From: Ophiostoma sp. CBS 140.51
Lineage: Eukaryota > Ascomycota > Sordariomycetes > Ophiostomatales > Ophiostomataceae
NCBI GenBank assembly: GCA_029298735.1
Contig: JANSLP010000003.1
Location: 1 to 64,000, forward strand
Length of the DNA: 64,000 nt
Direction of reading: 5' to 3'
Shown piece after piece: positions 46,362-58,549 of the stretch (the stretch's first letter is position 1; every line of letters begins with the position of its first letter). The position numbers were made by a program, and so were the translations under genes. A model generated the notes under the pieces. It was not told where the DNA came from. It ran no database searches and worked only from the letters and a program-made list of their open reading frames with translations.

Positions 46362-49300
46362 ATGCGCCGCAATCAATTTCCCGACTATTTTGGAACCAGT
46401 CGGTCGATTGAACGTGTCTATGGGCACCCACAGGAGCACGACGACTACCAGCCCCGTGGTCGAGCCCAAGGTTTTGGTGCAGCCGGCTCAAGGCAAAACT
46501 CAATCAACCGAAGTGACAGATATGCAAGACACCAGGATCAGGAGACCGACGATTTGTATCCCTACAATGTACAGCAACCAGTCACTCGGCCTTCGCCGGT
46601 GACGTCAACGCCGAGGACCTCTTACTCGCGGAGCAGCGCTTTTCGACCAAATCAATGGGCACAATCTGGACAGCAATCGGCCCCGAAGCGAACATCTGCT
46701 CCAGCACCAGCTCCTGCAACGAAGAGACAGAGCTTTCTAAGAGAGTTTGCCTACCGTGAACCGACTTCATACGGCGGTGGGCAAGCTGCTCCCCAGCCCC
46801 CAAGGATACAACCGCCGACATACCTTGCGCAAACACCACGACACCAGACCATTCGGCCACATAACTCATCGGACCAGCCTCTCCCACGGACACCTTGGTC
46901 AAACAGGCAGACGACAGCACGCCCGACTTGGCTTCGTCAACAGCGACAAGATCCGGTCGAGACCTACAATACGCCAGTATACGGCAACGGTGGCTTTGGA
47001 GACAGAAGGCAGCAAGAAGAGTTCGAAGTCGAGCCTGAACCCGAGCCGGAGCCAGAACCGGAACCATACGCACCGCCAGCGTACAATCCATACAGCCGTG
47101 GTAACAGAAACCAATACAGAGCTCCTCCAACACCTGCTCCTCCAGCAGCTGTCCGTCTGCGTGCAAGACAGGCCCAGCTGATGGCGCCACCTACACCGCG
47201 ATACTCTTCCCCATCACCCCTGGCCGTCACCACTCGAGCACCAATCCAGCCCCGACACAACCCAGTACCTCAAGTCAATGGCATCCAGCTCATCAGCCCA
47301 CAGACAATCGACAAGCGCTTCCAGGCCATCTTTCCTTATGAACACTTCAATGCTATGCAATCGAGCTGCTTCTCTTGCGTCTACGGCTCGAGCTACAATG
47401 TCGTCGTGGCGGCACCCACAGGAAGTGGCAAGACGGTCGTCTTTGAGCTGGCCATTTGCAAACTACTTGCTAGCCGTGACAAAAAGGACTTCAAGATTGT
47501 GTACCAGGCACCCACCAAAGCACTGTGCTCGGAGAGGGCTCGCGATTGGCAGAACAAGTTCAAACCGCTCGGTTTGCAAGTCGCCGAGTTTACGGGCGAC
47601 ACATCAGCAGCTGAGGTCTGGCGCGCGCGCATGGCATCCGTCATTATCACTACACCCGAGAAGTGGGACTCCATCACGCGAAAGTGGTCTGACCACGGCA
47701 ACCTCCTCAAAACAGTAAAACTCGTCCTGATCGACGAGGTGCACATTCTCAAAGATACTCGCGGTGCCACCCTCGAGACCGTTGTGTCTCGCATGAAGAC
47801 ACTCGGAAGTGAGGTGCGCTTTGTGGCACTGAGCGCCACAATCCCCAATTCGACCGACATTGCTCAATGGCTCGGCCTCACATACACCAGTCCCCAAGTA
47901 CCGGCCAAGACGTTTGTCTGTGGTGAGGAGTTCCGCCCTGTCCGGCTCGATAAAATAGTTGTTGGCTACAACATGGGCGGCGGGAACGAGCACTCGCTCG
48001 ACAGCATTCTGGACGACCAGCTGCCCGATCTGATTGTGAAGCACGCCCAAGGCAAACCGGTGCTCATCTTTTGCTTTACACGCAAGTCGACTGAGAGTGC
48101 CGCCTCCGCTCTTGCAGAGTATTGGGGTTTGTGCCCTGACACACAAAAGCCATGGCTAGGCCCGTCGGTTGGGATTCGAAGCAGTGCACGCTTGCAAAAT
48201 TTGGTGACGGCCGGTGTTGCCTTCCACCATGGCGGTCTTGAGCGGCAGGATCGTACCTCGATAGAGGAAGCTTTTCTTCGTGGCCACCTCTCCATTGTTT
48301 GCTGCACATCAACATTGGCGGTTGGTGTCAATCTACCATGTCATACAGTCATTTTGAAGGGCACCATGGGCTACCAGAACGGAAAGTTTTCCGAATACGA
48401 CGAGTTTGAGGTGATGCAGATGATCGGCCGCGCTGGACGGCCACAGTTCGACACGAGCGCCACAGCCATTATTCTTACACGAGCCGAGAACAAGGAAAAG
48501 TACAAAAACATTGAGTCTGGCTGCCAGACAGTCGAAAGCACGCTCCACCTCAACCTCATTGAGCATCTCAACTCTGAGATTGTGCTGGGCACCATCACTT
48601 CTCTACCGAGGGCCGTTCAGTGGTTAAGAGGCACGTTTCTTGCCGTTCGTCTTCGACAAAATCCCAACCACTACAAGCTGACGGACGAGACTTCTCGAGC
48701 TCGGACAACCGATGAACAACTGGAAGAAATCTGTAAAGCGGGAATCGATAAACTGGCGGAAATCGGTCTGATCAAGTATCAAGAGGGGTCTGACACTGAA
48801 TTCCGGGGCACTCCATACGGCAGCGCCATGTCGACCTACATGGTCCGCTTTGGGACAATGGTGATGATGCTTAAGCTTGAAAAGTCCATGAACATGGAAG
48901 AATTGGTAAGTGCAAGAGAGAAATAATGTGGCTGGTGACGGGTTGAGATCTGATAATTTTAGGTAAACGCACTTTGTCATGCCTCCGAATTTGACGAGCT
49001 GCGAATGAAGACCACGGAGCGACAGGCCATTCGAGACCTCAACAAGTCCCAGGATATCCCGTTCAAGTTCAAAGACAACATCATAGAGACCTGGCAGAAA
49101 ATTTCGGTACTCATCCAAGTTGAGTTGGCAAGAGGAGTGTTGCCGTACCAGCAGAGGATGGCTATGGAGGCAAAACAAGCGATCGCACACATGCAGCGAC
49201 TGCTCGAGAGCTATATTGCCTGTATGATTGCTGACAACAATGGACACGCCACCAAAATGGCGCTGGATTTTTCAAGGAGCTTGGTTGCGAAGGCTTAGGA

Positions 49301-50849
49301 AGGCCACCACGCACAGCTCTGCCAGGTCCCCGACATTGGCCCGGCCAATATGAAGAAGCTGGTGGACAAAAATATCACCACTGTTCTCGATCTCGCTGAC
49401 CTTGGCCCGGTCAATATCGAGCGGTTTCTCAACAAGAACCCGCCTGCCGCTATGAAGATTGCCGACGCGCTACGGACCTTTCCTCGCTTAGTGGTAGACG
49501 GCCATGTTGCGAAAGCCCAGGACGAGGATGGCATCCAAAATGCTGGGACGGGTGTCAATGCCGTTGCGAGAGTCAAGTTTGGCTGCATGAATGAGGACGG
49601 TGTGCCACGCTGGAGGAGTCGAGTACCTTCAGTCACATTTCTTGCAATAACAGAGGAGGGAACTCTGCTTCACATTTGGCGCGGAAAGCTTCAGGCACAG
49701 GAGCACGAGGTCTCATTCACAGTCCCGTTCTCAGATGCAGAAACGGTTCATTGTCATTACACGTGTGATGATATTGTTGGGACAATGCAGTCTCTGCAGC
49801 TACATTGTGTTAAGGTCCCGAGAGAAGAGTTGGGTGTTCGCAATCCTCCCAGCTCGTCGACACAGAATGCTGGGGCAGTACAAACGACTGTTTCTATTCT
49901 GCGCGAGCCAGAGGAACGGCCTGAAAAGAGGCAACGATTGCTCAACTACTCGACACATCCCATCACGGTCGGCGGCACGGTCATTGACTGCGTCGACCTG
50001 TCTACTGTGGACGAGACCGATGGTGGTCCAGTGCAGTCTCCGTCAAGGACCAACAACCCTCCACAAGTTCTGATGAGCGGCGCTCTCAGTGCCGACTCTG
50101 GAGACTCTTTCTCCTTCCAGAACGTGCCGACCAGGATACACTACAGCGGCGGTGGCACCCGACAAGACCCGCTGACACTAGACGACTCCGGATCGGATGA
50201 TTATGACGATACATTTGATGACACGACCATTTTTGACAACATTGAGCTGCCGGCCATTAAAGAGTCTCCAACACACAATCCATCAGAGTTGGAAAGGAGG
50301 CCGTCAAAAGCAAAAAGGAAGGCATCGGATATCAGACCAGTGGATGTCGAGACATCAGACACCAGACCACCTAAACGCAGACCATCAAAAGTGGGTGCCG
50401 TTCCAGCGCCACCCGTCTTCAAAATGCATGTCCTCGACACATTTGTCGACGACGAAGTCATACCTGAGTCGAGGAGTAGTAACTCACAGCCAAACGGCTC
50501 ATCCAAAAAGGACACAGACGATATTCTGGACAGTACTGGCTCAACCAAGGTGCCAGATAGCCCTCCATTTGACTATGTCACAGCAGCTTTTGGGCATGAA
50601 AAAGTCGATACAGGGGCTAAGATGGACGGACGTGTAGAAATTGTTCAAGAGGGCGTGCCAAAAGCCATTGGCGTGAAAGAGGCGGATGTGGTAGAACAAG
50701 ATACTGTGGATGATGCGCCTGAAAAAGAGACTGAAGTCTCAAAGAAACCACCGAAAGACGATCCCAAGGATGCGTCAGAGCCAAGTTGGGTGAACATGTC
50801 GGGCAGCAGCATTGTCGATTTTTTGCGTGGGCATGTCAAGTTTATTTAG
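46362..50849 (+). CDS. MER3: ATP-dependent meiotic DNA helicase MER3/HFM1, interrupted by one in-frame TAG
   Basis: Exons 46362-48905 and 48963-50849 span 1477 codons; the intron is 57 bp (GTAAGT...TTTTAG). The first ATG of the frame is 46362. A disordered N-terminus with an EPEP repeat is followed by a Ski2-like SF2 helicase: APTGSGKT at 351-358, DEVH at 458-461, SATIPN, and QMIGRAGRP at 686-694. A winged helix and Sec63-like region come next, then a helix-hairpin-helix (PDIGPANMKKLVDKNITT). The family unwinds DNA at crossover-designated meiotic recombination sites. Codon 960 (49296-49298) is TAG where relatives have Trp before Glu; 516 sense codons follow and encode the rest of the Sec63-like part and a long tail ending VDFLRGHVKFI. 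No spliced form rescues the frame. The product is either truncated at 959 aa, restored by RNA editing, or the base is an error. Confidence 0.9.
47031..47066 (+). repeat. in-frame Glu-Pro dipeptide repeat in MER3
   Basis: Six tandem GAR-CCN codon pairs encode EPEPEPEPEPEP in the disordered N-terminal region, about 120 residues before the Walker A motif. Length variation between strains is likely. Confidence 0.85.
49292..49305 (+). other. predicted short hairpin around the MER3 TAG codon
   Basis: GGC (49292-49294) can pair with GCC (49303-49305), and the two U residues (49295-49296) with AA (49300-49301), leaving G49302 bulged and A49297 in a three-base loop. Drawn by eye, without energy calculation. 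It matters because fungal A-to-I editing favours an A after U in a hairpin loop. Confidence 0.35.
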
Positions 50850-50957
50850 ACAGAGTGTGTAGGCGTTTTATTTTGTTTCACAAAGATATTCTATCTTGTC
50901 GTCGGGTATCATATTATTTAGACGGCGTTAAATCGATTTACTTCCAACACACATTGC

Positions 50958-51289
50958 TCATTGTGCCCCCCACTCGGAAGTATACATGTCCGTTAGCCAC
51001 ATGCCCATACCGCCGTCAAAGTCAAGGTTGAGGTCGTCGCCCATTAACGACTCGAAAGGCAGGGCATCGTCCGGACCGGCATTGAGAAGTGAGAAGCTAA
51101 AGGACATGTCTGGCCGCTGGGTCTCGCGCATTTCCTCTTCATGGTGCTGGTACTGTTGGTACTGTTGGTGCTGTTGCTGCAGCTGATGTTGTTGCAAGAG
51201 TTTCCGCCGGTCTTGACTGTCGCTGTCTACAGAGTCTGCTGGCGTCTGTTGTTGACTTGGCTGTTCGCCTGGTTGTTGCTGCTGGCTGC

Positions 51290-51323
<34 letters not shown>

Positions 51324-53624
51324 ATTGTTGTTCCGGTCCTCTTTGGCCCAGCCGGCCACCCATGTTGCCTTTAACATGTTCATGGCCCGGGCGGAGCGTG
51401 TGAAGAAATCAGGGAACGCAAGTTCGCCCGTTGGTGGCGGCGGCATCGTAGGCGCAGTTGCACTGAAGCCGCCAACAGCCGCATGGTCGGCAAAGTATGC
51501 AGCCACTTCGGCAAAACGGTCGGCAATGGCGCCGACCATACCGGGCACATCGAGCTCGGCACGGGCCCAGTGCTTATCCCATCCACAGCTGGGATCGTCC
51601 TTTTCAAAGTTGGCGAGGCGGAAGACGACAACTAAAAAGTAGGACATTTGGGCGACCATGTGGAAGGAGAACATGTGAAAGAAGGAGTCGTCGGGCAGCT
51701 CGTGTACGAGAGAGCGAGGACTTCTTGGGGCCATGCCGTCGTCGACGGGTGGCATGCTGGGAGGACCGACCTCAATGGCCACATTGCGACAAGCCGGGTT
51801 GCTTGACTGCTGCGGCGGTGTTCCTTCCCGACGTTCTTGCTCCTTATTTCGTTGCTGCTTGTGTTGCTGTAACCCTGGCCTCTGGTTAAAGACGAGGTCG
51901 AACCACTCCTTGTGGAGGCGCAGACAAGTGTTGAGCAGCTCGGCTCGCTTCGTGTCGGGTCCGTGACGTAGCCGCTCTTCGGCTGACTGGTTGGTGTTAA
52001 AGAGGGCAATGCTGTAGATAGATGCCTCATTGGCCAGATTAGACATGCGGCAGATCTCGAGCAGGTCTGCCGGCAGGTCGGGTGGACACATCTGTTCAGC
52101 TTCTCTCTGACGCGCCAGCAGCGACTTCACCTGGAAGTCTCGCGTCTGGCGCATTTGTGCGGCCGAGGTGATGGAAATGTAGGCCTGAGGACCCGGGATG
52201 TCGAGGGCTACACGCTGTAGACGACACTGATAGACGAGCAGGCGGTCAAGCGGTGTCTCTGGGTCTGTGTCCAAGACGCACAGGCACTCGTTCATGTGAT
52301 CGGTCCAGGGTAGCGTGATGGGCTTGCGGTGGAAGAGAGTAACGATGACTGTTACTAGGTAGGCACCCAGAACGGCACGGCGCTCCTCGTTGGTGCGCAC
52401 GGGCGACTCGAGAAGCTTGATGGCAAAGCCGTGCATGCGGATGGTGGACAAGGGGTGCTGTTCCGAGGCGGCGGCTGAGTGTGCAGGAGGACGCGGCATG
52501 GGAGGCTCGCGGTCGAGGCCCAAGTCCTGGACCATCGCCGTGGCCATGTGACAGTACATGAGCATAAAGGGATCCCTCTTCAGGTAGTACATACCCCATC
52601 CCAGAAAGCCGACAATGCCCAGCAGCAAATCAACAGACCGCTGGTGCTGCACAATGGCCTGCTCGGCAATCTGTTCACGCAGACGCAGGCACAGGCGGGT
52701 TTGGATCTCGGCTGAGCGGGCACTGCAGGCCATGATGCTGAGCCACAGCAGAGGTCGAGTCTGTTGCAAACGGGCGGCTGACATAAAGGGCGGAACATGC
52801 ACAAAGGGAAAGAACTTGACGTTGCGGGTGCGGAAACGCTCGAGAGCTTCTTCGGCATCGAACGGCACGGGACACGGGATGTGGCCGCCTCCGTCAAACA
52901 TTTTCTTGCTGGGGCGCCCATGAGAGTCGGTTCGACTGGGTTCTTCGTGCTGTTGCTGTGGACGAGATGATGAAGCAGGCGTGTTGTCAGTGTCGTCAAC
53001 CTCCATCGGTTGTTGAGAACCCCCGATGCAGATCTCGTGGGGGCTGTAGGTGATCTGGCGGTCGGCGAAGAAAACGGACGAACGAGGTACGATTGTACTC
53101 CCCGATGAAACAGCCGTCGCAGACGACGATCCAGGTGTTGAGCCAGCTCGTGATCCACTTTGTTCTTGTTGTTTCTGCTGCTGTTGCTGCTGCTGATTCA
53201 AGCCGGGCACATTCTCCAGCAACGACATGAGGCCATTGAGCCGTGCCTCAAGCTCATCCGTCTTGGAGGCTGCAGGCTTGCGGCCTGGCTTGCGGCGGGC
53301 ACCCACGGCAGGCTGGCAGTCTTTCTTGAGACGAAGACATCTGTAAGACGGAAGAAAACGGAGAGTCAGAAAGTGAAGAAAATAAGGGGAAAAGAAAATG
53401 ACAAAAAAGGGGACGGGTCAACAATCTCATGCTGCTACGTCATCTTATAAATCGACGACGGCGGAACAAGGGAAGGTATGGAAGAGATTGAGTGAACAAA
53501 AGAAGGCTTACCTTTCACAAGCTTTGCCGTCTCCTCTCAGAGTGCATTTGGCCTTTGCTTTAACGCATTGACTGCAAGCACGGCCATAGGGCGTCGTTTC
53601 GTGGCGACCCGGCGAGGCTGGCAT
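50958..53624 (-). CDS. Zn2Cys6 transcription factor with polyQ and polyN tracts
   Basis: Exons 53512-53624 and 50958-53340 join in frame to 831 aa; the intron is 171 bp (GTAAGC...TTACAG) and splits the zinc cluster after the fifth-cysteine approach (codon 38). The cluster is C17-x2-C20-x6-C27-x8-C36-x2-C39-x6-C46, followed by the basic linker GARRKPGRKPAASK and a heptad-like helix. A fungal middle homology region runs from about residue 205 (FFPFVHVPPFMSAARLQQTRPLLWLSIMACSAR) through LGWGMYYLKRDPFMLMYCHMATAMVQDLGLDREPP. Low-complexity glutamine and asparagine tracts lie after the linker and near the C-terminus, and the last residues are acidic-hydrophobic (DDLNLDFDGGMGMWLTDM), like an activation domain. 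Targets are unknown. It converges on MER3 with 108 bp between stops. Confidence 0.92.
51291..51332 (-). repeat. GTT/AAC triplet repeat encoding polyAsn
   Basis: Fourteen codons, nearly all AAC on the coding strand with one AAT, encode uninterrupted Asn in the Zn2Cys6 regulator, next to Gln-rich runs. It is a likely site of length polymorphism. Confidence 0.9.
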
Positions 53625-54319
53625 GGCTGTTATCGTGCAAGCCCGGAGAAAACGCAATCTGAAAGACGCGAGGTCAAGAGCCAATGGGAGGGTGTTGACA
53701 AGGCGTGAGAGGGGTCAATTCGGAAGATAGGCCTCGATACTGGCCGACTGAAAGAAATTATGTTGAAAAAACTGAAGAAAAAGGAGAGGCAGAGGTCGAG
53801 GAAGGTACGACTGGCGACGCGATGTATATGAAGACGCCGTCGGAGACAACAGGAGAAATCCTCCGTCGGCATTCAGAGAAGGCTCAAAGGGAAGGAACAG
53901 CCTGCAAAAAGTGGGCCTCTTTCTCGATCTGATTCGCGCTAGTCCGCTTTCGTATAGATCGAATGCCGTCGGCGTTCAACCTCACCACTTACACGCCTTC
54001 TTGGGGTCTTCACGTACACAGCATCTACAGCAACAATGTAACTTTGAGCGTCGTCGAAGCAATTTTCTGGATTTTCAGTCGGATAATATTGCTGCAAGGG
54101 ATTTTTAACTGCAGTTTTTAGTCGGAAATAAGCTTTGTCGCGAGCCAGAAGGTATGATAAGGCTGTTATCAAGAAAGTTTAAAAGACAAGTTTCGCCGTC
54201 TTCAAAGTGAAGAAACATGGACAGAATAAACGACCATCAACGATCACACCTCGCCGAGATTCACCTTACAACTTCAACTAATTCCCCCTCATTTTTTGGA
54301 GCAACTCCCCACCTCCATC
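53625..54319. other. divergent promoter region of the Zn2Cys6 regulator and the dehydrogenase
   Basis: 695 bp shared by two genes pointing outward. A TATA-like TTTAAAAG lies at about 54178-54185, 135 bp before the dehydrogenase ATG. No gene seen. Confidence 0.6.
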
Positions 54320-55453
54320 ATGCCGCACGCTACAAAGACAGAAACGTCGGCACCCTCCAAGGACCTGCCGCCGCTGCCTTCCAACTTTACTCCCGTCTTT
54401 TTCCGCAACCAATTTCGGACCACCATCCCGCTGCCCACAAAGACACTGTACCCCAATGTCGCCGGCCAGCGTGCCATTGTGACAGGCTCCAACACCGGGT
54501 TAGGCTTTGAGGCGGCCCGTCAGCTGCTGGCCCTGGGCTACAGTCACCTCATCATGGGCGTTCGCTCGCTCGACCGTGGCTACGAGGCCGCCAAGAAGCT
54601 GCAGGCGGCCAACCCAAAGGCCACGATTGATGTCTGGGAGCTCGACATGGAGTCGTACCCGTCAGTGCGGGCGTTTTCAAAGCGGTGCCAGGAACAGCTG
54701 CCGGGCCGTATCGACAGCACGATTTTGAATGCCGGTGTTGGCCGTTTATCACGCGTCACCAGCGCTTCGGGCCACGAGAGCACCATGCAGGTCAACCACT
54801 ACGGCACGGGATTGCTTGCTTTGCTGCTGATTCCCATCATCAAGGAGAAGGCCAACCTCCAGGGTCCTTCTGTGAAAGCTCCCGCCATGACGATTGTCAA
54901 CTCTGTGACGGGCCACTTGTGCAAGTTCCCCAATCGCGATGCTCGCCCGCTTCTCCCCTCGTTCGACGACGAGAAGCAGCTGGCCTTTGACCCCAATGAG
55001 CGTTATGGCGTGTCCAAGCTGATCTCGCAAATGTTTCTGATTGAGCTGTGCGACCGCGTGGCGCCGGTAAACGGCAACCCATTCATCAGCTTTGTCGACC
55101 CCGGCCTGACAAAAGGAACCGGCCTGTTCCGCGAAATGACGGGTATCGTCAAAGTGGTTATAAAGGGCTTCTTTGGGTTTGCCGGTCGCCCCGTCGAGCG
55201 CGGTTCGGCGACATATGTACATGCCGTGCTGGGCAAGGGCACCGAGACCCACGGCTGCTTCCTGATGAATGCAGAGATTGCTCCGTAAGTCATTCGCTTG
55301 CTTGTTTGAAATCGATTTCAATCACTAACACTCTTTAGTCTCGCCGGCTACTATTACACCGAAAAGGGCCTGTCGGCGCGCGTCTGGGAAGAAACGCTCA
55401 AGGAACCCGAGTTTGCCGACGCCGAGAACATTGTGCGGTCTGTCCAGATGTAG
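54320..55453 (+). CDS. short-chain dehydrogenase/reductase, retinol-dehydrogenase-like
   Basis: Exons 54320-55284 and 55339-55453 join to 359 aa; the intron is 54 bp (GTAAGT...TTTAG, with CTAAC). It has the classical Rossmann pattern: TGSNTGLG at 55-62 for NAD(P), NAG at 137-139, a serine at about 195 (TIVNSVTG) and the catalytic pair Y229-x3-K233 (YGVSK). The arrangement and length fit the extended retinol-dehydrogenase/WWOX-like SDRs found widely in ascomycetes, which act on diverse alcohols and ketones. The substrate cannot be assigned. The frame upstream of the ATG has only a TTG, so the start is 54320. It converges on the transhydrogenase gene with 209 bp between stops. Confidence 0.92.
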
Positions 55454-55662
55454 GCGGCTCACATTGTTGAAAGGTGCTGGACATACATAGATCTGCTTGG
55501 GCTCACACGATTCCGACGTGTGGCCAGTCAATACCCTGTTACTTTGTTGTTGTTTGGTGTTTTATTTTTTTTTGTCATTTTTTTCTTCAGTTTTTCACTA
55601 TAGTTACTCAATAAGCATTTCATATCTACACCCGCTATCTACATCTCCATGTTTGCCCTGTC

Positions 55663-57308
55663 TTAGCGCGACAGAGCATCCTCGAATAGCATCCGCAGCT
55701 GGTCCTTTTCACGCTCCAGCTCCGTTGCCAGACCGGGCGCCAGCATCAACACGCGCGCCTGCGGGATCGTGCCCTCGACCAGGTCCTCAATGTGCTCGCG
55801 GCCAAAGCCCAGGTCCTTGAGACCGCGCGGCTGGCCGCCCAGCGTGTCCAAGAACTTGGAGATGGCCTCGCCCAGCAGCTCACCGGCACTCTCGCGCTTG
55901 GCATTGGTAATGTCGACACCAAAGGCCTCGGCGGCCTGCAAGTGGCGCTCCGGGTTGGAGGGGGCAGTGAAACGGAAGACGGCCGGGGCGGAGACGGCCA
56001 CCGAAACACCGTGGGGGATCAGCGGGGTGTCGACCTCGTAGCCCTGCTGGAGGTAGCTCGAAGGGTTCTGACCCGAGATGGGGTAGGACATGCCGTGACA
56101 CAGATGGACACCAGCGTTTCCGAAACCGACACCGGCGAGTGTAGCGGCCAGCAGCATCTGGTACTGTGCCTCCTCATCTTCGGGGTCGTGCACACTGCGG
56201 GGCAGATACTTGACAGTGCTCTTCAAAGCGTTGAATGAGAAGATATCACTAATAGGGTTGGCGCCCTGGTAGGCCGGGCGCAGGATGGGGTTGGTGGGGC
56301 GGGGGACACGCTCGGTGTAAGGGATGGCAGTCCAGGACTCGAGGGAGTGGCACAGCACATCGAGACCGGAGCTGGCCTTGACGGCGGAAGGCATGGTGGC
56401 GGTGTTCAGGGGGTCGCAGATGCCGAGAGTGGGCTTCAGGTTGCGGTGGGCAATGCCCGTCTTGGCGCGTTTCGAGACAAGATCGAAAATGGCCGTGCCG
56501 GTGGTCTCACTTCCGGTACCGGCGGTCGTAGGGACGGCGATCAGCGGGCGCAGGGGCTTGTCGACGGGGCGACCCTTGCCGAGAGGAGCGTTGACAAAGT
56601 CGAGGAAGTCGGCGTCCGGGTAGCAGGTGTAGAGGTTCATGAGCTTGGCGGTGTCCATGACGGAGCCGCCGCCGACGGCCACAAATACATCAGGGTTGAT
56701 TGGCTTAGCCCACGCAATGGCGTCAAGGATGCTTGTAAGGTTAGCAGGAATATCACAACACCGAGAGGAGCAGAGACGTACGAGTTGTCCTTGGGCTCGA
56801 TCCGCGTGCGGTTAAAGACTTGGTAGTTGATGTTCTCCTCGCCGAGTGCAGCGCGGACTTGCTCCATCGCCCGCAGCTTGTCGACGGTGCCGTCCGTCAC
56901 AACGGCCACGTTCTTGGCGCCCATGTTCTTGAGGTCCATGCCAATCTCGCGGGTCACGCCGTTGCCGAACCGGATAGCCGACGCCGCCATCTCAAAGGCG
57001 TACTCCTTGAGCGGCGGCTGCTGCTGGGGTGTGGCATAGCCGCGCTTGGTCTTGCGGGCATACTGCGTCGGGGCGTTGTATTTGTGATGATGGTGGTGGT
57101 CCGGGTTGGAGTGGCAAGGGCACGACGGCGGGTGGGTGTACTGGATCGTCCGGAGCAAGCTCACGGCGCGAGTGGGGGCCTGTCGTTGTCAGTTGTGTTC
57201 GCGACCATCTCTCCCCTGTTCTCTTCACCTCCGCAATCGGCCTTGTCTCGGCATCTTGAGATTCGTCGAGTTTGGACTCACATTTGGTGAAACACGTATG
57301 GCGCCCAT
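55663..57308 (-). CDS. hydroxyacid-oxoacid transhydrogenase, mitochondrial (iron-type alcohol dehydrogenase, ADHFE1-like)
   Basis: Exons 57282-57308, 56782-57179 and 55663-56731 join in frame to 497 aa; the introns are 102 bp (GTGAGT...CGACAG) and 50 bp (GTACGT...ACAAG). The N-terminus MGAIRVSPNAPTRAVSLLRTIQ is basic and Ser/Thr-rich with no acidic residue, as in a mitochondrial presequence. The motif TIQYTHPPSCPCHSNP is typical of fungal and animal members. The cofactor loop GGGSVMD is at 161-167. Metal ligands of the family are visible: D266, H270 (DVLCHSLES), H354 (CHGMSYPI) and H382 (IPHGVS). The family transfers hydride between hydroxyacids such as 4-hydroxybutyrate and 2-oxoglutarate, giving 2-hydroxyglutarate. 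The first exon of nine codons is the less certain part. Confidence 0.92.
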
Positions 57309-58549
57309 TGTGAAGTTTGTATGAGGGTAAAAGACGTAAGGAGAGGTCGTACAGGCGTGAATGTGTCCTGGAAGAGGGAAATGGGACAAAATCGTGCTTT
57401 ATTTGTGTTGTGTCTGCCAATTTCAAGAGCGGGGAGAGGTCACTCAATCTGGATACAGCTCGGCAATGTGTATTGGGGCTTGCTTTCCCCAGTCCCGAAG
57501 CATCCAATGAAGAGCAGTGAAAGAGCGAGAGCCCAGACGAGCCAGAGTAGCGTCTGCGCTGTCGCGGTGGAGCGGGATACCGCCACGCGGGGTGATGATA
57601 GCGTGGAGGAAATTGGGGTATTGAACGGGTTTTGTCTGTTTTGTCTCAAGTTAAAAGTCACCCAATTCTTGGCTCGCGATGAGATGAAAGCGAAGATCGG
57701 TGCAAGTACACGTGATGGGGTTGACCATTCTTTCCAAAAAGGCCATGTTAACCGAGCTCAACCGCTCGTTCTTTCCTTCTTTCCTTTGATTGTCAGACTG
57801 TCGTTTCATTTGACCGTTCAATCGCCGTTCGCGCCTGCCTTGTAAGCGTTGCGTGAGAGCTTGGCAGGACCACGGGGAAGGTACGACTGACAACACTTTC
57901 TGCACACACAGACACAGGCACAAAATAAAGTGCGGGGTCTAGCCCCAGTCCGATTTGGTCTCTGCAGAGAACATCTGCTGTGACTCAACTGTGACTCTAC
58001 TCCCCGTGTTCTCCGTCCTTTCGAACTCCAAAAGGAGAAAGAAATCGGCGTTTTGGAAGCGGGCTGGCGGGTTTGCCAACAAAAACATCGGGTCTGACGA
58101 CAGGCGGGTTTGGTGCGACGGCGTTGTTGGTGTATGAGTGGGGAGTTCCTTCCGTAGTTCACTGGTTTGTCAGATAAGCCGCGGCGTCTTTTGCGTGTCT
58201 AAGAGCCCGATCAGGAAGGAGCAAAAGTAGGAAGGAAGCAGCAAGGAAGGAGGCGACGAAAGCATTTCCAAGGCAGCCACGAATGGAAAGGGCACGTAAA
58301 TCAAGAGGAGGAAGGGGAGAAGGATAAAATACTTAAAAGAAGCTTAAATTAAGACACCGGGCGCCACAACTTTCATCATCAACAACAGCCATCCGAGCTT
58401 GCCATCGGTCTTTTACCCCTTTCACGACGAATTACAGCAAAGGTACGGTCGATCACATACAGCTACAGCTCCGGGGAGACTAGAGATACTACGGCCATTG
58501 AAGCGCTTGACTGATATCATACAAGTGCATCAGCAACAATTACAAAAAG
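57309..58549. other. divergent promoter region of the transhydrogenase and peptidase genes
   Basis: 1.24 kb with no supported gene. A TATA-like stretch (ATACTTAAAAG) lies at about 58328-58338, some 215 bp before the peptidase ATG. Open frames in the left half are chance. Confidence 0.6.

Noticed and set aside
49222..49298. Alternative intron that would remove the MER3 TAG (GT at 49222, AG at 49298)
   Set aside because: Removing 77 bp changes the frame and makes an immediate TGA, and it would delete the conserved MALDFSRSLVAKA segment.
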